Shown: positions 24,481-33,082, counted from the stretch's first letter. The stretch: 46,891 bases of DNA from Emticicia sp. (GCA_017495105.1 JAFEIL010000003.1:1-46891); one strand, 5' to 3'. Notes: generated by a model not told the origin, from the sequence alone. Numbers and translations are program-made.

Positions 24481-25417
24481 TCAAAACCGTTTCAATAATA
24501 TATCTTGGGCGAGATTTTACTTCCTCGTAGATTTTGCCCACATATTCGCCAATTAAACCAATGGCAATCATGTTTGATCCGCTGAAAAAAGTCATCGGAA
24601 GCACGATTGAGGTCCAGCCTTGCACCGTAAAGCCAAATAGTTTACATACCAAAACCCAAACCGTAATTCCCATCGCAAACACAAAATTGAAGATGCCAAA
24701 CCAAAGCACCAATTTCATCGGGACAGTCGAAAACGAAGTAATGCCATTCCAGGCAAAAATTAGCATTTTTCTAAGTGGATATTTCGATTCACCTGCCTCT
24801 CGTTCGAGGCGTTTATAATAAACTTTGTCGCTCTGAAAACCAATCATAGGGATAATCCCACGTATGAAAAGATTAGTTTCCCCAAAATTTGAAAACTCAT
24901 TAAGTACTTGATTATCAATTAATCTGAAGTCTGCATGATTATAAACTGTCGGTACGCCCATGCGTTGCATGAGTTTATAGAATGTTTCGGCAGTGAAGCG
25001 TTTGAAGAATGAATCAGTGCTACGGTCGTTGCGAACGCCATAAACGATTTTGGAGCCTTCGTTGTATTTTTCCAGCATTCCATCAATCGCACGGAGGTCG
25101 TCTTGAAGGTCGGCATCAATCGAAACGTAGCAATCAAACTGGTTTTTGTGGTGTAATAAACCCGCCACTAAAGCAGCTTGATGACCGAAATTTCGTGAGA
25201 GTTTCAAACCAATAATTGTTGAATCTCTTTTGCAGATGCTATCAATGATTATCCAAGTCGAGTCACGGCTTCCATCGTTCACAAAACAGATTTTACTATC
25301 AGCCGTAATGGCGTTTCGCTCCTTCAATTCTGTGAAGTACATCGACAATGTGCTGTAAGTTTTCTCAAGAATTTCTTGTTCATTATAGCACGGAACAACC
25401 AAAAGGAGTTTACACAT
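24464..25417 (-). CDS. Glycosyltransferase family 2, polyprenyl-phosphate type
   Basis: 317 residues. The GT-A domain starts MCKLLLVVPCYNEQEILEKT and carries FVNDGSRDST (about 45-54) and the DxD-type VSIDADLQDD (about 93-102), which bind the nucleotide sugar and metal. GVRNDRSTDSFFKRFTAETF is the interface segment seen in the GtrB/DPMS-like branch. Two C-terminal membrane helices (about 230-255 and 265-290) follow. Such enzymes move a sugar from a nucleotide donor to undecaprenyl phosphate at the inner face of the membrane. Its overlap with porZ, an LPS-attachment factor, suggests a role in surface glycan supply; this is inference. Confidence 0.92.
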   Translation of the reverse strand: MCKLLLVVPCYNEQEILEKTYSTLSMYFTELKERNAITADSKICFVNDGSRDSTWIIIDSICKRDSTIIGLKLSRNFGHQAALVAGLLHHKNQFDCYVSIDADLQDDLRAIDGMLEKYNEGSKIVYGVRNDRSTDSFFKRFTAETFYKLMQRMGVPTVYNHADFRLIDNQVLNEFSNFGETNLFIRGIIPMIGFQSDKVYYKRLEREAGESKYPLRKMLIFAWNGITSFSTVPMKLVLWFGIFNFVFAMGITVWVLVCKLFGFTVQGWTSIVLPMTFFSGSNMIAIGLIGEYVGKIYEEVKSRPRYIIETVLNEEKV

Positions 25418-25527
25418 CTAATTTTGACAGAATTTAAAAAGATTTCAAAAGTAGAAATCCATAGTTTATTTGATTCAAGAGGGTCGCTTTGAATCAAAAG
25501 CTACACAAAGTTACTGAAACATCGCCT

Positions 25528-26676
25528 TTACATCAAGAAAAAACCAGTTCCATTCGTGCGAGTGGCCATTGGGTGTAAAAAACAGATAATGGCAACCACC
25601 AAAAGTAATACTTTTAATTCCTTTTCGGTAAGGTATTTTTGAGCGATGACTAATGATATAAATATTGTAATAATTCCATAAGAACCGCTTCGTGTGGAAT
25701 CAAAAGTAGTGAGTGAGCCTACCAACATTGCCAATAATGCACCCAAAATCGCCAAAAGTCTGAGCCAATCTTTAGCAATGTAAAGAAATACAAATGTTAA
25801 TAATATAAGTAACCACCAGCCTTCAAAAACCCATAAAAACTTAAAACCCCAAACTGGCCAACTTCCGCCAAACATTTCGGCAAATTCGCCAGGCTTGGTT
25901 GTGTCGTGCATACCGAGTTTATCGACTAAGTAAAATTTACGAACTATACCATAAGTTACCCAAGCTGCCACAACTGCCAACATTTGTAGGTTTATTTGAA
26001 TCTTGAACGGCTTATTCTCTTTCCATTGCGGCACAAACCACCACCATAAAAAAACCATTCCTGAGCCAACGCCGGCTCGTTCATCACCCCAAAAGGCCAA
26101 CGATAAAAATAAAAATATTAATAAAGGATTTCGATAATAAATGGCCGAAAATAGAGCAAAATAGCAAAAAAAATCGCCATAAGTGGCAATATCTATAAAA
26201 AAAGCAGCACCCATATAAGTAGAGACAATACCCAAAACCGCATAAAAAATACTCGTTTTATCGCTTATCGTTCGCTCCAAGAAGTTGATAAGCATATAAA
26301 GGAATACAACACCCAAAATTAATTGCAAGCTATACAAAATGATACTTACGTGCTGAATATGTAGTGCTTTTACAAATGCTGGCATCGTGAGTCTGAATGT
26401 ACGGTTATTCATGCCCGTAAATTCTGGGTAAGTCCAGTTATAGGTAACATTTGCTGCTCGGTCTTTGATAGTTTGGTAGAGAAAATACTCTCTTTTTTCT
26501 TTTACTACGGCCGTATAAAAATCACCAAAATGACGAAGCGGCGAAATGTTATTAAAAAATGAAAGTAACATAACACCCACGGCAAATATCACTACCTTTG
26601 TTTTCCATTTTGGACTAAATAAAAGCGAAGCAATTTTTGCTTCAAAACGCGTATATAAATTTTCTAAGAAAGACAT
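25528..26676 (-). CDS. Polytopic membrane protein of unknown function
   Basis: 382 residues from ATG 26676 (MSFLENLYTRFEAKIASLLF); a longer frame runs through a tandem repeat and is not credible. About nine to ten membrane helices alternate with short loops. A soluble loop at about 60-110 (FYTAVVKEKREYFLYQTIKD, TYPEFTGMNNRTFRLTMPAF) is followed by helices rich in aromatic residues (FLWWWFVPQWK, WGFKFLWVFEGWW). No known catalytic motif was recognised. The topology is reminiscent of GT-C-like or EpsG-like membrane proteins, but without a supporting motif. The gene before it (glycosyltransferase) is on the same strand, 110 bases away, so they may form one unit. Confidence 0.7.
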   Translation of the reverse strand: MSFLENLYTRFEAKIASLLFSPKWKTKVVIFAVGVMLLSFFNNISPLRHFGDFYTAVVKEKREYFLYQTIKDRAANVTYNWTYPEFTGMNNRTFRLTMPAFVKALHIQHVSIILYSLQLILGVVFLYMLINFLERTISDKTSIFYAVLGIVSTYMGAAFFIDIATYGDFFCYFALFSAIYYRNPLLIFLFLSLAFWGDERAGVGSGMVFLWWWFVPQWKENKPFKIQINLQMLAVVAAWVTYGIVRKFYLVDKLGMHDTTKPGEFAEMFGGSWPVWGFKFLWVFEGWWLLILLTFVFLYIAKDWLRLLAILGALLAMLVGSLTTFDSTRSGSYGIITIFISLVIAQKYLTEKELKVLLLVVAIICFLHPMATRTNGTGFFLM

Positions 26677-26718
26677 TAATAATAGTTCTGAGTTCTGAAT
26701 TATGTGTTCTGTGTTGGC
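26677..26718 (-). repeat. Heptanucleotide tandem repeat CAGAACT abutting a start codon
   Basis: On the minus strand the words in exact register are GCCAACA, CAGAACA, CATAATT, CAGAACT, CAGAACT, ATTATTA, then the ATG of the membrane-protein gene. The array therefore consists of six 7-base words ending exactly at the start codon (26676). The word is unrelated to that before hisA, but the architecture is identical. Confidence 0.7.
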
Positions 26719-26909
26719 TTTTTTGATAGATAAAGGGTTAATATTCAAATAACTATGGCACTTTTCTTTATCAAATAAAATACAAATATGCCTATTTATT
26801 CAATAAGAAGCCAAATAAAATCCTATCGGGATTCAATATTAATAGGTAAATTATCAAAAATGGCTTTTACGCCGTTAGGTATGAAACAAACGGAGAAGAA
26901 TTTCAAGCA

Positions 26910-26941
26910 TAAAAAAAAGCCCGAGATTAAATCTTAGGCTT
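26910..26941 (-). terminator. Terminator of the sigma factor operon
   Basis: AAGCCCGAGATT (26917-26928) pairs with ATCTTAGGCTT (26931-26941) with two mismatches. On the minus strand a run of eight T follows. The hairpin includes the stop codon of the 78-residue gene. Confidence 0.8.
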
Positions 26942-27163
26942 GTAATTTCTTGAATAGCTGAGGATTCTATCAATCGCCGAATCTGATGGCGAGAGTTGAA
27001 TTTTGTCCATGCCAGATTTTAAATCGGCACAGTCAAGGTAGAAATTGAGCAACTCTTTATCAAAAAGAAGAGTTGCTTCTACGAGAGTGTTTTCTTGGTT
27101 TGATGTTTCATTATACAAATAACGAACTACATCATTCTGCGTGCTGGTAAAGGTTTGTGTCAT
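26927..27163 (-). CDS. Small protein overlapping the end of the sigma factor gene
   Basis: 78 residues (MTQTFTSTQNDVVRYLYNET, then TLLFDKELLNFYLDCADLKS and SPSDSAIDRILSYSRNY). It starts 32 bases inside the 3' end of the upstream sigma factor gene and ends in the shared terminator, so the two are co-transcribed. It has no membrane helix, so it is not a standard membrane-bound anti-sigma factor. The C-terminal SPSDSAIDRILSYSRN resembles a short helical tail seen in Bacteroidota proteins that always accompany this sigma factor (memory, not searched). A role in controlling the sigma factor is plausible but not shown. Confidence 0.75.
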   Translation of the reverse strand: MTQTFTSTQNDVVRYLYNETSNQENTLVEATLLFDKELLNFYLDCADLKSGMDKIQLSPSDSAIDRILSYSRNYKPKI

Positions 27164-27737
27164 AAGCGTACGCTGATTTTCCCATCATTTTTCTAAGATT
27201 GATGAGAGCATAACGCATTCTCCCTAACGCCGTGTTGATACTCACACCAGTTGCATCTGCAATTTCTTGGAATGACATGTCATCGTAATGACGCATCACC
27301 AAAACCTCACGCTGCTGGTCGGGTAATCGTTTGATTAAATCACGCAAGTGTTCGTGAGATTCACGTTTTATTTGCATTGATTCGATAGAATCTTCGGCAA
27401 ATTCGAGTGAATTAAACACATTACTTCCGTCTTCAAACACTACGGTCGGGTAGCGTTTCTCTCTACGGAAATAGTCTATCGCAAGATTATGAGCGATTCG
27501 GAGTACCCACGGAAGAAATTTGCCTTCTTCATTGTATCGGCCATCACGTAAAACCTCAACTGCTTTGATAAATGTATCTTGTAGCAAATCTTCGGCCACA
27601 TATTGGTCTTTTACAACAAGGTAAATCGTGGTGTATACTTTTGATTTGTAACGTTGAACAAGCGTAGCAAATGCTTTTTCGTTGCCACGGATATACAATG
27701 AAACAAGCTCACTGTCGTTAACTTGGATTTTTCCCAT
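27132..27737 (-). CDS. RNA polymerase ECF sigma factor, RpoE/SigW-like
   Basis: 201 residues. Region 2 is at about 20-90 (NEKAFATLVQRYKSKVYTTI, YVAEDLLQDTFIKAVEVLRD, FLPWVLRIAHNLAIDYFRRE). Region 4 is at about 133-185, with helix-turn-helix DDMSFQEIADATGVSINTAL and GRMRYALINLRKMMG. It is a core-genome ECF factor of Bacteroidota, often annotated as sigma-70 family RNA polymerase sigma factor with a role in envelope or oxidative stress (family knowledge). It is the first gene of a two-gene unit with the overlapping 78-residue protein. No zinc-finger anti-sigma gene is adjacent. Confidence 0.94.
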   Translation of the reverse strand: MGKIQVNDSELVSLYIRGNEKAFATLVQRYKSKVYTTIYLVVKDQYVAEDLLQDTFIKAVEVLRDGRYNEEGKFLPWVLRIAHNLAIDYFRREKRYPTVVFEDGSNVFNSLEFAEDSIESMQIKRESHEHLRDLIKRLPDQQREVLVMRHYDDMSFQEIADATGVSINTALGRMRYALINLRKMMGKSAYAYDTNLYQHAE

Positions 27738-27982
27738 TTCAGTATTTCAATTTAGTTAACGTAGAGCTTTATGCCATATTGTATATTTTGTGTTTAAATT
27801 TTGAAGAATTATGTTTTGATGCCGAAAGATAGATAAAAATAATGATTCGTGTCAAGTATTTGAAATAAAAAAAATAGTTAATGGTTTGTTAATATTCCAA
27901 ATTAAATTTCGTTTTCATCGTTTTGAACAAAATATTGGGCAAAAACTGTGACAGTAGTTTTGTTTAATTTTGATATTGTAAA

Positions 27983-27999
27983 TATCTGATATTCAGATA
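27983..27999. promoter_or_regulatory. 17-bp perfect palindrome TATCTGA-TAT-TCAGATA
   Basis: A perfect inverted repeat with a 3-base centre, in the 338-base divergent gap between the sigma factor gene and the beta-barrel gene, 77 bases before the barrel ATG. It is suited to a dimeric DNA-binding protein. TAATCTTG at about 28011-28018 could be a weak -7 element for the barrel gene. The rest of the gap is AT-rich with nothing else recognised. Confidence 0.45.
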
Positions 28000-28075
28000 C
28001 TTAATATGACATAATCTTGCAATGTTTTTTTCGGTATCATTTTTGCAATGTGTGTTAAGTGAAATAAATAAAATC

Positions 28076-29437
28076 ATGAAAAAAAAATTTGTCTTTACTT
28101 ATAGTTTTCGTCTAAATGGTGCAGAACTTCTCGAAACTAGTTCTTCAGAACTGTACCAATATAATTTTGTTGGAGAGATTTCCATTTTAAAAAACAACGT
28201 TTTTAATACTAAACTAAGCAAAGTAATAATTGTACTTTTCTTGGTTTTTGGCATTTCTATTTCTCAATCTTTTGGGCAACGCGATCAGATTACGACCCAA
28301 ACAGGAGAGAAAATCCGTTGCCGAATTTTAGATGAAACGCCCAGTCGTTTTATGTACGCCTATCTTTCGCCAAGTGGTAAAGTACTTAGAAATGAAATAT
28401 TTAAAAACTTAGTTTCTGATTTCAAATATAATTTTTATTCAAGCGATATCGTAACAAAAGGAAATAAATTGCCCGATGGATTAGGTGGGTCAATTGAAGA
28501 AAATGCTTCGGCCAAGCCGCGAGTCGATACTCGTAAAAGCGAACCAACCAAAGCAAAGACAGAACAGATGAAAAGCGACGGAAATAATGAATTAGTTGAA
28601 ACTAAAAAAAAATCAATAACAAACGAATCTTCATCCAAAAAGGAATCAGCGAAAGTAGAAAAATCTAATGAAATGACTAAGCAGAAAGATAAGTCAACGG
28701 CTTTAATAAATGAAAAGAGGGTGCCACCTAAAAAAGAGGAAAAAATACTTACTCCAATGGCCACTTCCAAGGCAGATAATGAGTTTAGTGATTTTCTAAA
28801 ATGGAGGTTGGGTGTTAAGGGTGGTTTTGGTAATATGTTAGCAAAAATACCAACTACAAATGCCTATGGTATGTATCAAGAAAAACTTCTTCGTGGATAT
28901 ACTTGGGGGGCTGATGTGGCTTTTTTTCCAGTAGATAATTTAGGCATTGGCTTGATGTTTAATGATTTTCAAGCTTATAATAAAGCCGATAATATAGCTT
29001 TCATTAATGAAATTTTGAATAAACCTGAGATGGGAAGTATCTCAAATAAACGTTCGATTAAATATGCAGGGCCAGTATTTTATTATCGCAAAAATATTGA
29101 TTTCAAAACTATGGTAATATTGGGGCTTTCGCCAGGTATTTATATTTATAAAGATAAAGGCTTCTACAATACTGCCAATTATACTTTCAAAGGAATGGAT
29201 TTTGGTGCTTCAGCAACGCTTGGTATTGATTTTCTACTCGGAAATGACATCACAGGACGTGATATTATCTTGAGTTTGGAGGCAGGATACAGCTATGGAA
29301 AAATGCGTGCAATAGATTTTGGTGCGGGCGGTGGTGCAATAAATCTAGCTACGCCAATTGACTTGAGCAGACTTGATTTTACTGTAGGTCTGAGATTTAC
29401 TCGTTATCCAAAATATTTTAATATGACTTCATATTAA
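28076..29437 (+). CDS. Outer-membrane beta-barrel protein with charged linker
   Basis: 453 residues from ATG 28076 (MKKKFVFTYSFRLNGAELLE). The hydrophobic export segment VIIVLFLVFGISISQSFGQ starts only near residue 50, so there is an unusual 49-residue leader or a non-ATG start further in. After a short domain (ITTQTGEKIRCRILDETPSR) comes a Lys/Ser/Glu-rich linker at about 135-230. A C-terminal barrel follows (WRLGVKGGFGNMLAKIPTTN, then GVGLRFT-like TVGLRFTRYPKYF). The pattern is that of an OmpA-like or PorT-like small outer-membrane barrel of Bacteroidota. No specific function can be assigned. It converges with the isochorismate synthase gene. Confidence 0.65.
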   Translation: MKKKFVFTYSFRLNGAELLETSSSELYQYNFVGEISILKNNVFNTKLSKVIIVLFLVFGISISQSFGQRDQITTQTGEKIRCRILDETPSRFMYAYLSPSGKVLRNEIFKNLVSDFKYNFYSSDIVTKGNKLPDGLGGSIEENASAKPRVDTRKSEPTKAKTEQMKSDGNNELVETKKKSITNESSSKKESAKVEKSNEMTKQKDKSTALINEKRVPPKKEEKILTPMATSKADNEFSDFLKWRLGVKGGFGNMLAKIPTTNAYGMYQEKLLRGYTWGADVAFFPVDNLGIGLMFNDFQAYNKADNIAFINEILNKPEMGSISNKRSIKYAGPVFYYRKNIDFKTMVILGLSPGIYIYKDKGFYNTANYTFKGMDFGASATLGIDFLLGNDITGRDIILSLEAGYSYGKMRAIDFGAGGGAINLATPIDLSRLDFTVGLRFTRYPKYFNMTSY

Positions 29438-29477
29438 AACTGTAGATTTTGTAGCACATTTTGGGAGGTGTGGCAGT

Positions 29478-30701
29478 TTAACTAATTACTCTCCCAAGCG
29501 TTTGAGTTTTCATTTCGGTTTCGTTCCATTCTTTTTCTGCGTTTGAATCAGCCGTGATTCCACAGCCAGCGTAGAGTGTTGCTATATTTTTTTCGATTTT
29601 CATCGTACGTAAGTTTACAAAAATGTGAGATTCAATCTGTCCTTCACTTGATTGTATATTTACGGGGCCGAGGAATCCACTAAAAAAATCACGGTCATAG
29701 CCTTCATTTTTTAAAATAAACTCAGTAGCTGGTACTTTTGGCATTCCGCACACCGCTGAGGTTGGGTGCAGTAAATCAAGCATGACTGTTGCCAGTTGTG
29801 AAAAATTAATAGCTACTGTATCAATTATTATATCAGTGCGAAGGTGCATTAAATTACCCGCAATTACTGTTTTTGGGCCTTCTTCCTCAAATTCTCTGAC
29901 TCGGATTTTTTTTAGACAATTAATAATGTACCTTGTCACAAACGATTGCTCTTCTATCTCTTTTTGTCGCCACAAGGCTTCTGATGGTTTAATTAAATTT
30001 CCGTCTGAATCATAAGCCGATTGAGTGCCAGCAAGTGCCATCGTACGGAAAATTCCTGCTGAGTCTTGACTAACGAGTGTTTCGGGTGAAGCACCCATCC
30101 AGACAACTCCCAAATGCGGTATTGAAACTGCCGAAATAAAAGCAGAAGCATAAGTTTCGCAAAGTTTATCAAAAATGCGAATAACATCAAAATCGGCGGG
30201 TAAAACTATCTGTTTGGTACGAGAAAGCACGACCTTCTGAAATACTCCATTTTCGATTTCGGAGATGCCTTTTTCAACTAAATCTATAAATTCTTGTTTG
30301 GTTGTTTGCTTGTTGGTGGAATTATTAGTGAGAACAGAATTTAACGATTGATTTTTACCTTTCATTAACTCAATAAAGTGTGGATTAAGCGACGAAGGTG
30401 AAACGGCTTCTATAAAATCGTCGTTTTGAGTTGATTTTTTTCCATTGAAAATATAATGAAGGTCAGCCTTCAAGAAAAAAGTTTTATCTCCATCAGGATT
30501 TATGAAAGGCGAAAAAGCAAAACCAGCACCGAGTTCTTCAAAATCAATTTTTAATTGGTGAGGGATTTTTTCAAAAGAAGTCAAGAAATGCTTTTCAGAT
30601 TGACGGGGTAGTCGCCAAATTGCTGTTGGGAAAGCCAGGTTTTTAGCTGAGTTCCAAAGGTCTTGACGAGAATTTTTATTTTCTATTTTAGTTGTTATCA
30701 T
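29478..30701 (-). CDS. menF: Isochorismate synthase
   Basis: 407 residues from ATG 30701 (MITTKIENKNSRQDLWNSAK); an upstream ATG at 30740 is in a GC-rich intergenic stretch and less likely. The C-terminal chorismate-binding domain holds VEKGISEIENGVFQKVVLSR, VWMGASPETLV, MALAGT, EEQSFVTRYI, HPTSAVCGMPK and RDFFSGFLGP. These are the Mg- and chorismate-binding motifs of the MenF/EntC/DhbC family, which interconverts chorismate and isochorismate. In Bacteroidota this feeds menaquinone synthesis. No other men genes are here. The C-terminal CGITADSNAEKEWNETEMK is the usual final active-site stretch. Confidence 0.9.
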   Translation of the reverse strand: MITTKIENKNSRQDLWNSAKNLAFPTAIWRLPRQSEKHFLTSFEKIPHQLKIDFEELGAGFAFSPFINPDGDKTFFLKADLHYIFNGKKSTQNDDFIEAVSPSSLNPHFIELMKGKNQSLNSVLTNNSTNKQTTKQEFIDLVEKGISEIENGVFQKVVLSRTKQIVLPADFDVIRIFDKLCETYASAFISAVSIPHLGVVWMGASPETLVSQDSAGIFRTMALAGTQSAYDSDGNLIKPSEALWRQKEIEEQSFVTRYIINCLKKIRVREFEEEGPKTVIAGNLMHLRTDIIIDTVAINFSQLATVMLDLLHPTSAVCGMPKVPATEFILKNEGYDRDFFSGFLGPVNIQSSEGQIESHIFVNLRTMKIEKNIATLYAGCGITADSNAEKEWNETEMKTQTLGRVIS

Positions 30702-30912
30702 GAAGTATTGTAAAAATCTTTCAGATTCAAAGGCGAACATGATGCGGCCGTCGCTCGGTTCGCCTCACAGTTAGTAAACAAAATTCAAAAGAAAATATTC
30801 CTAAAAATAGTAGAAGTTTTTTTGGAATGTTGATATTCGTACGATTTTTGCTAGAAATTAAAGTAAAAATTTACTTAAAAAGAAATTCTGACATTTATAG
30901 ATAAACAAAGTA

Positions 30913-32244
30913 ATGAATAAAATCTTATACTTACTGATAATACTATCTTTTTCATCGTATGCGTCTGATAATAAGGGTATTGAGTTTAAAGAAGGCTCAT
31001 GGTTGGAGATTTTGAATGAAGCAAAAAAGCAAAATAAACTCATTTTTATTGACATTTATACAACATGGTGTGGGCCTTGCAAAATCATGTCGGCAAAGGT
31101 TTTTACATTAAATATTATTAGTGAAAAATTTAATGAGTCGTTTGTCAATTTTAAGATTGATGCTGAAAAAGGAGAAGGCATCGAACTAGCGAAAAAGTAT
31201 GCAATCACGGCTTATCCGACTTATTTATTCGTAAATGGTAATGGCGATTTGGTCTATCGAGCAATAGGAGCGATGCCCGCTGAAAAGTTTATAGTTGAAG
31301 CCGACAAAGCACTTTTGGCAGGAAAAACTTTTAAATCTTCAGATGAATTGCATAAAGAATTTAAGGCTGGGAAACGTGATCCTGATTTTTTGTATGAATA
31401 TATGAAGCGAATAAGCCTAAATGGGGGCGAAAATGTAGCTTTGTTAGATGAATATCTTAAGGCAATTCCTGCATCTCAATATAAAACCGAAAAAGTACTG
31501 GCCTTGATTGCCGAAAACATTGGAACGATTGAATCGAAGGCATTTATTATTTTGCGAGATGCTTTGGATAGATACTTGAATATGACGGTTTCGCAGCAAA
31601 AATACGTGCTAAATGGGCTTTCAAAAGCTAAAAGAAATACATTTAAGAAAGCAGTTGATAATAGGGATAAAGCATTGCTCGAAAGGCTAATTGATGCTAT
31701 ACGAGCAACTTCATACAGCGAAGTGGGTTTTGAGGCTGAAGAAAAACATTTCCGCTTAGAATACGCCAAAATTACTCGTGATGGCGAAAACTTTAAGAAG
31801 ATTGCTACAAAAGAAGCTGCTAAATTAATGGCTAAGACATCAGAAGATTTGGTAGCGGAAACCCAGCTAAAGATCATGAATTTTAAGCAAGGTGCAAGGG
31901 AGAAAAATTTAGACGAATCGACTCCACAGTTTAAAATATTTTTGGATAATATGACCAATAATGCCCAAAAATTGACATCTTTTCAGCTCAACGAATATGC
32001 TTGGGGGTATGTGCAGATGATAAAATATGAGAAAGATTTAGAAGAAGCCATAAAATGGTCTGAAAGAGCCATTGAACTGATTGAATCGCCTACAAATTTG
32101 GATACTTATGCCATTTTATTGAGCAGGCTTGGAAGAAAGAAAGCGGCCATAAAAGCTGAGAAAAAGGCCATTAAACTCGCTAAAAAAGAAGGTGAAGATA
32201 CTAGTCATTTACAGCAGACCTTGAAAGACCTAAAGCGAAGTTGA
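30913..32244 (+). CDS. Exported thioredoxin-fold protein with helical C-terminal region
   Basis: 443 residues. The signal peptide is MNKILYLLIILSFSSYASDN. A thioredoxin domain (about 22-135) has active-site CGPC at residues 53-56 (IYTTWCGPCKIMS) and the cis-Pro segment ITAYPTYLFV. The remaining 300 residues are predominantly helical, with repeat-like units ending in SLERAIELIESPTNLDTYAI-like text (EEAIKWSERAIELIESPTNL), as in TPR repeats. It likely acts in the periplasm as a disulfide oxidoreductase with a partner-binding tail. It is followed on the same strand by a second, single-domain thioredoxin lipoprotein and is divergent from menF. Confidence 0.88.
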   Translation: MNKILYLLIILSFSSYASDNKGIEFKEGSWLEILNEAKKQNKLIFIDIYTTWCGPCKIMSAKVFTLNIISEKFNESFVNFKIDAEKGEGIELAKKYAITAYPTYLFVNGNGDLVYRAIGAMPAEKFIVEADKALLAGKTFKSSDELHKEFKAGKRDPDFLYEYMKRISLNGGENVALLDEYLKAIPASQYKTEKVLALIAENIGTIESKAFIILRDALDRYLNMTVSQQKYVLNGLSKAKRNTFKKAVDNRDKALLERLIDAIRATSYSEVGFEAEEKHFRLEYAKITRDGENFKKIATKEAAKLMAKTSEDLVAETQLKIMNFKQGAREKNLDESTPQFKIFLDNMTNNAQKLTSFQLNEYAWGYVQMIKYEKDLEEAIKWSERAIELIESPTNLDTYAILLSRLGRKKAAIKAEKKAIKLAKKEGEDTSHLQQTLKDLKRS

Positions 32245-32334
32245 GTTTTGTTCTGTGAGTTTTTTCAAAATTTTTTTGTTTAAAAAAGATTTTTAGATAA
32301 AAAAGGCAAGGATTTTGTAATGAAAATTATAAAA

Positions 32335-32380
32335 ATAGCTTTTGTAACGAAAAATAAAAAATAGCTTTTATAATGAAAAA
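32335..32380 (+). repeat. 20-base direct duplication over a start codon
   Basis: ATAGCTTTTGTAACGAAAAA (32335-32354) and ATAGCTTTTATAATGAAAAA (32361-32380) differ at two positions and are 26 bases apart. The second copy contains the ATG of the thioredoxin lipoprotein gene; the first has ACG in its place. It looks like a local duplication of the translation start region. Confidence 0.7.
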
Positions 32381-32816
32381 GATGATTTTAGCGATGAGCA
32401 TTGTATGTCTCATTGTGTTGGTGTATGCCTGCGGCAGAGGAAACGTAAAACAGATAAATTTCATAAAAAACAATGATAAAACAATGGAACAAATGCTTGC
32501 CCAAGCAAAAAGCCAAAATAAAATCTTGTTTGTTGATGTTTACACAACTTGGTGTGGGCCGTGTAAATGGATGGATGAAAATACATTCCAAGATGCTCGT
32601 GTGAGCGAAAAATTTAATAAAACTTTTCTGAACTATAAAGTTGATGGAGATTCGTTTGAAGGCGTAAACGTTGGTATTATTTACCGAGTTGATTCGTATC
32701 CAACCTATTTATTTATAGCCCCAAACGGTAAGGTCATTCACCGAATTGAAGGAACGATGTCGCCCGAAGGATTGGTTCAAGAAGCTAATTTTGTGGTTAA
32801 TCGTGCTTCTAAATAG
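32373..32816 (+). CDS. Thioredoxin-fold lipoprotein
   Basis: 147 residues. The lipoprotein signal is MKKMILAMSIVCLIVLVYAC with lipid-modified Cys20. The thioredoxin domain follows, with CGPC at residues 61-64 (VYTTWCGPCKWMDENTF) and cis-Pro in VDSYPTYLFIAP. It is closely similar to the first domain of the preceding 443-residue protein (both read TTWCGPCK, KFNKTFLNYKVD versus KFNESFVNFKID), suggesting a tandem duplication. It is probably anchored in the inner or outer membrane facing the periplasm and keeps client cysteines reduced or oxidised. The partner is unknown. Confidence 0.88.
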   Translation: MKKMILAMSIVCLIVLVYACGRGNVKQINFIKNNDKTMEQMLAQAKSQNKILFVDVYTTWCGPCKWMDENTFQDARVSEKFNKTFLNYKVDGDSFEGVNVGIIYRVDSYPTYLFIAPNGKVIHRIEGTMSPEGLVQEANFVVNRASK

Positions 32817-32889
32817 TTTTATTTATGCTTTACAAACTCAAAAAATTTAAAAACCCCTATTGAAACAGGTATTTTTACGCAATTATTGA

Positions 32890-33070
32890 ATAGTGGAAGG
32901 TAAATGTTTTGTTAAGCCATAAAAAAGTACTAAATCTAAATTTTGTAAAGTATCTGGTAAACCTAAAATTACTGTTGACAATTTGAAGTCAACCATTAAA
33001 CTAAAAACTATTAACATTGCCTGCTTTGAACATATTTTTTGTACTGCCACATTTAGACAAACAAGGCAGG
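32890..33070 (-). pseudogene. Decayed N-terminal fragment of an IS1-type transposase
   Basis: On the minus strand one frame reads LSKCGSTKNMFKAGNVNSF (near 33060-33006), like the zinc-finger start CPKCGSxxxVKAGxVNGxQRY of IS1-family InsA proteins. Stops follow, and a second frame continues MVDFKLSTVILGLPDTLQNL, reminiscent of the segment after the finger. No terminal inverted repeats or second frame are left. The 321-base gap between the two thioredoxin genes holds only this and a terminator. Identification is by pattern and uncertain. Confidence 0.4.
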
Positions 33071-33082
33071 CCATGAAACATA

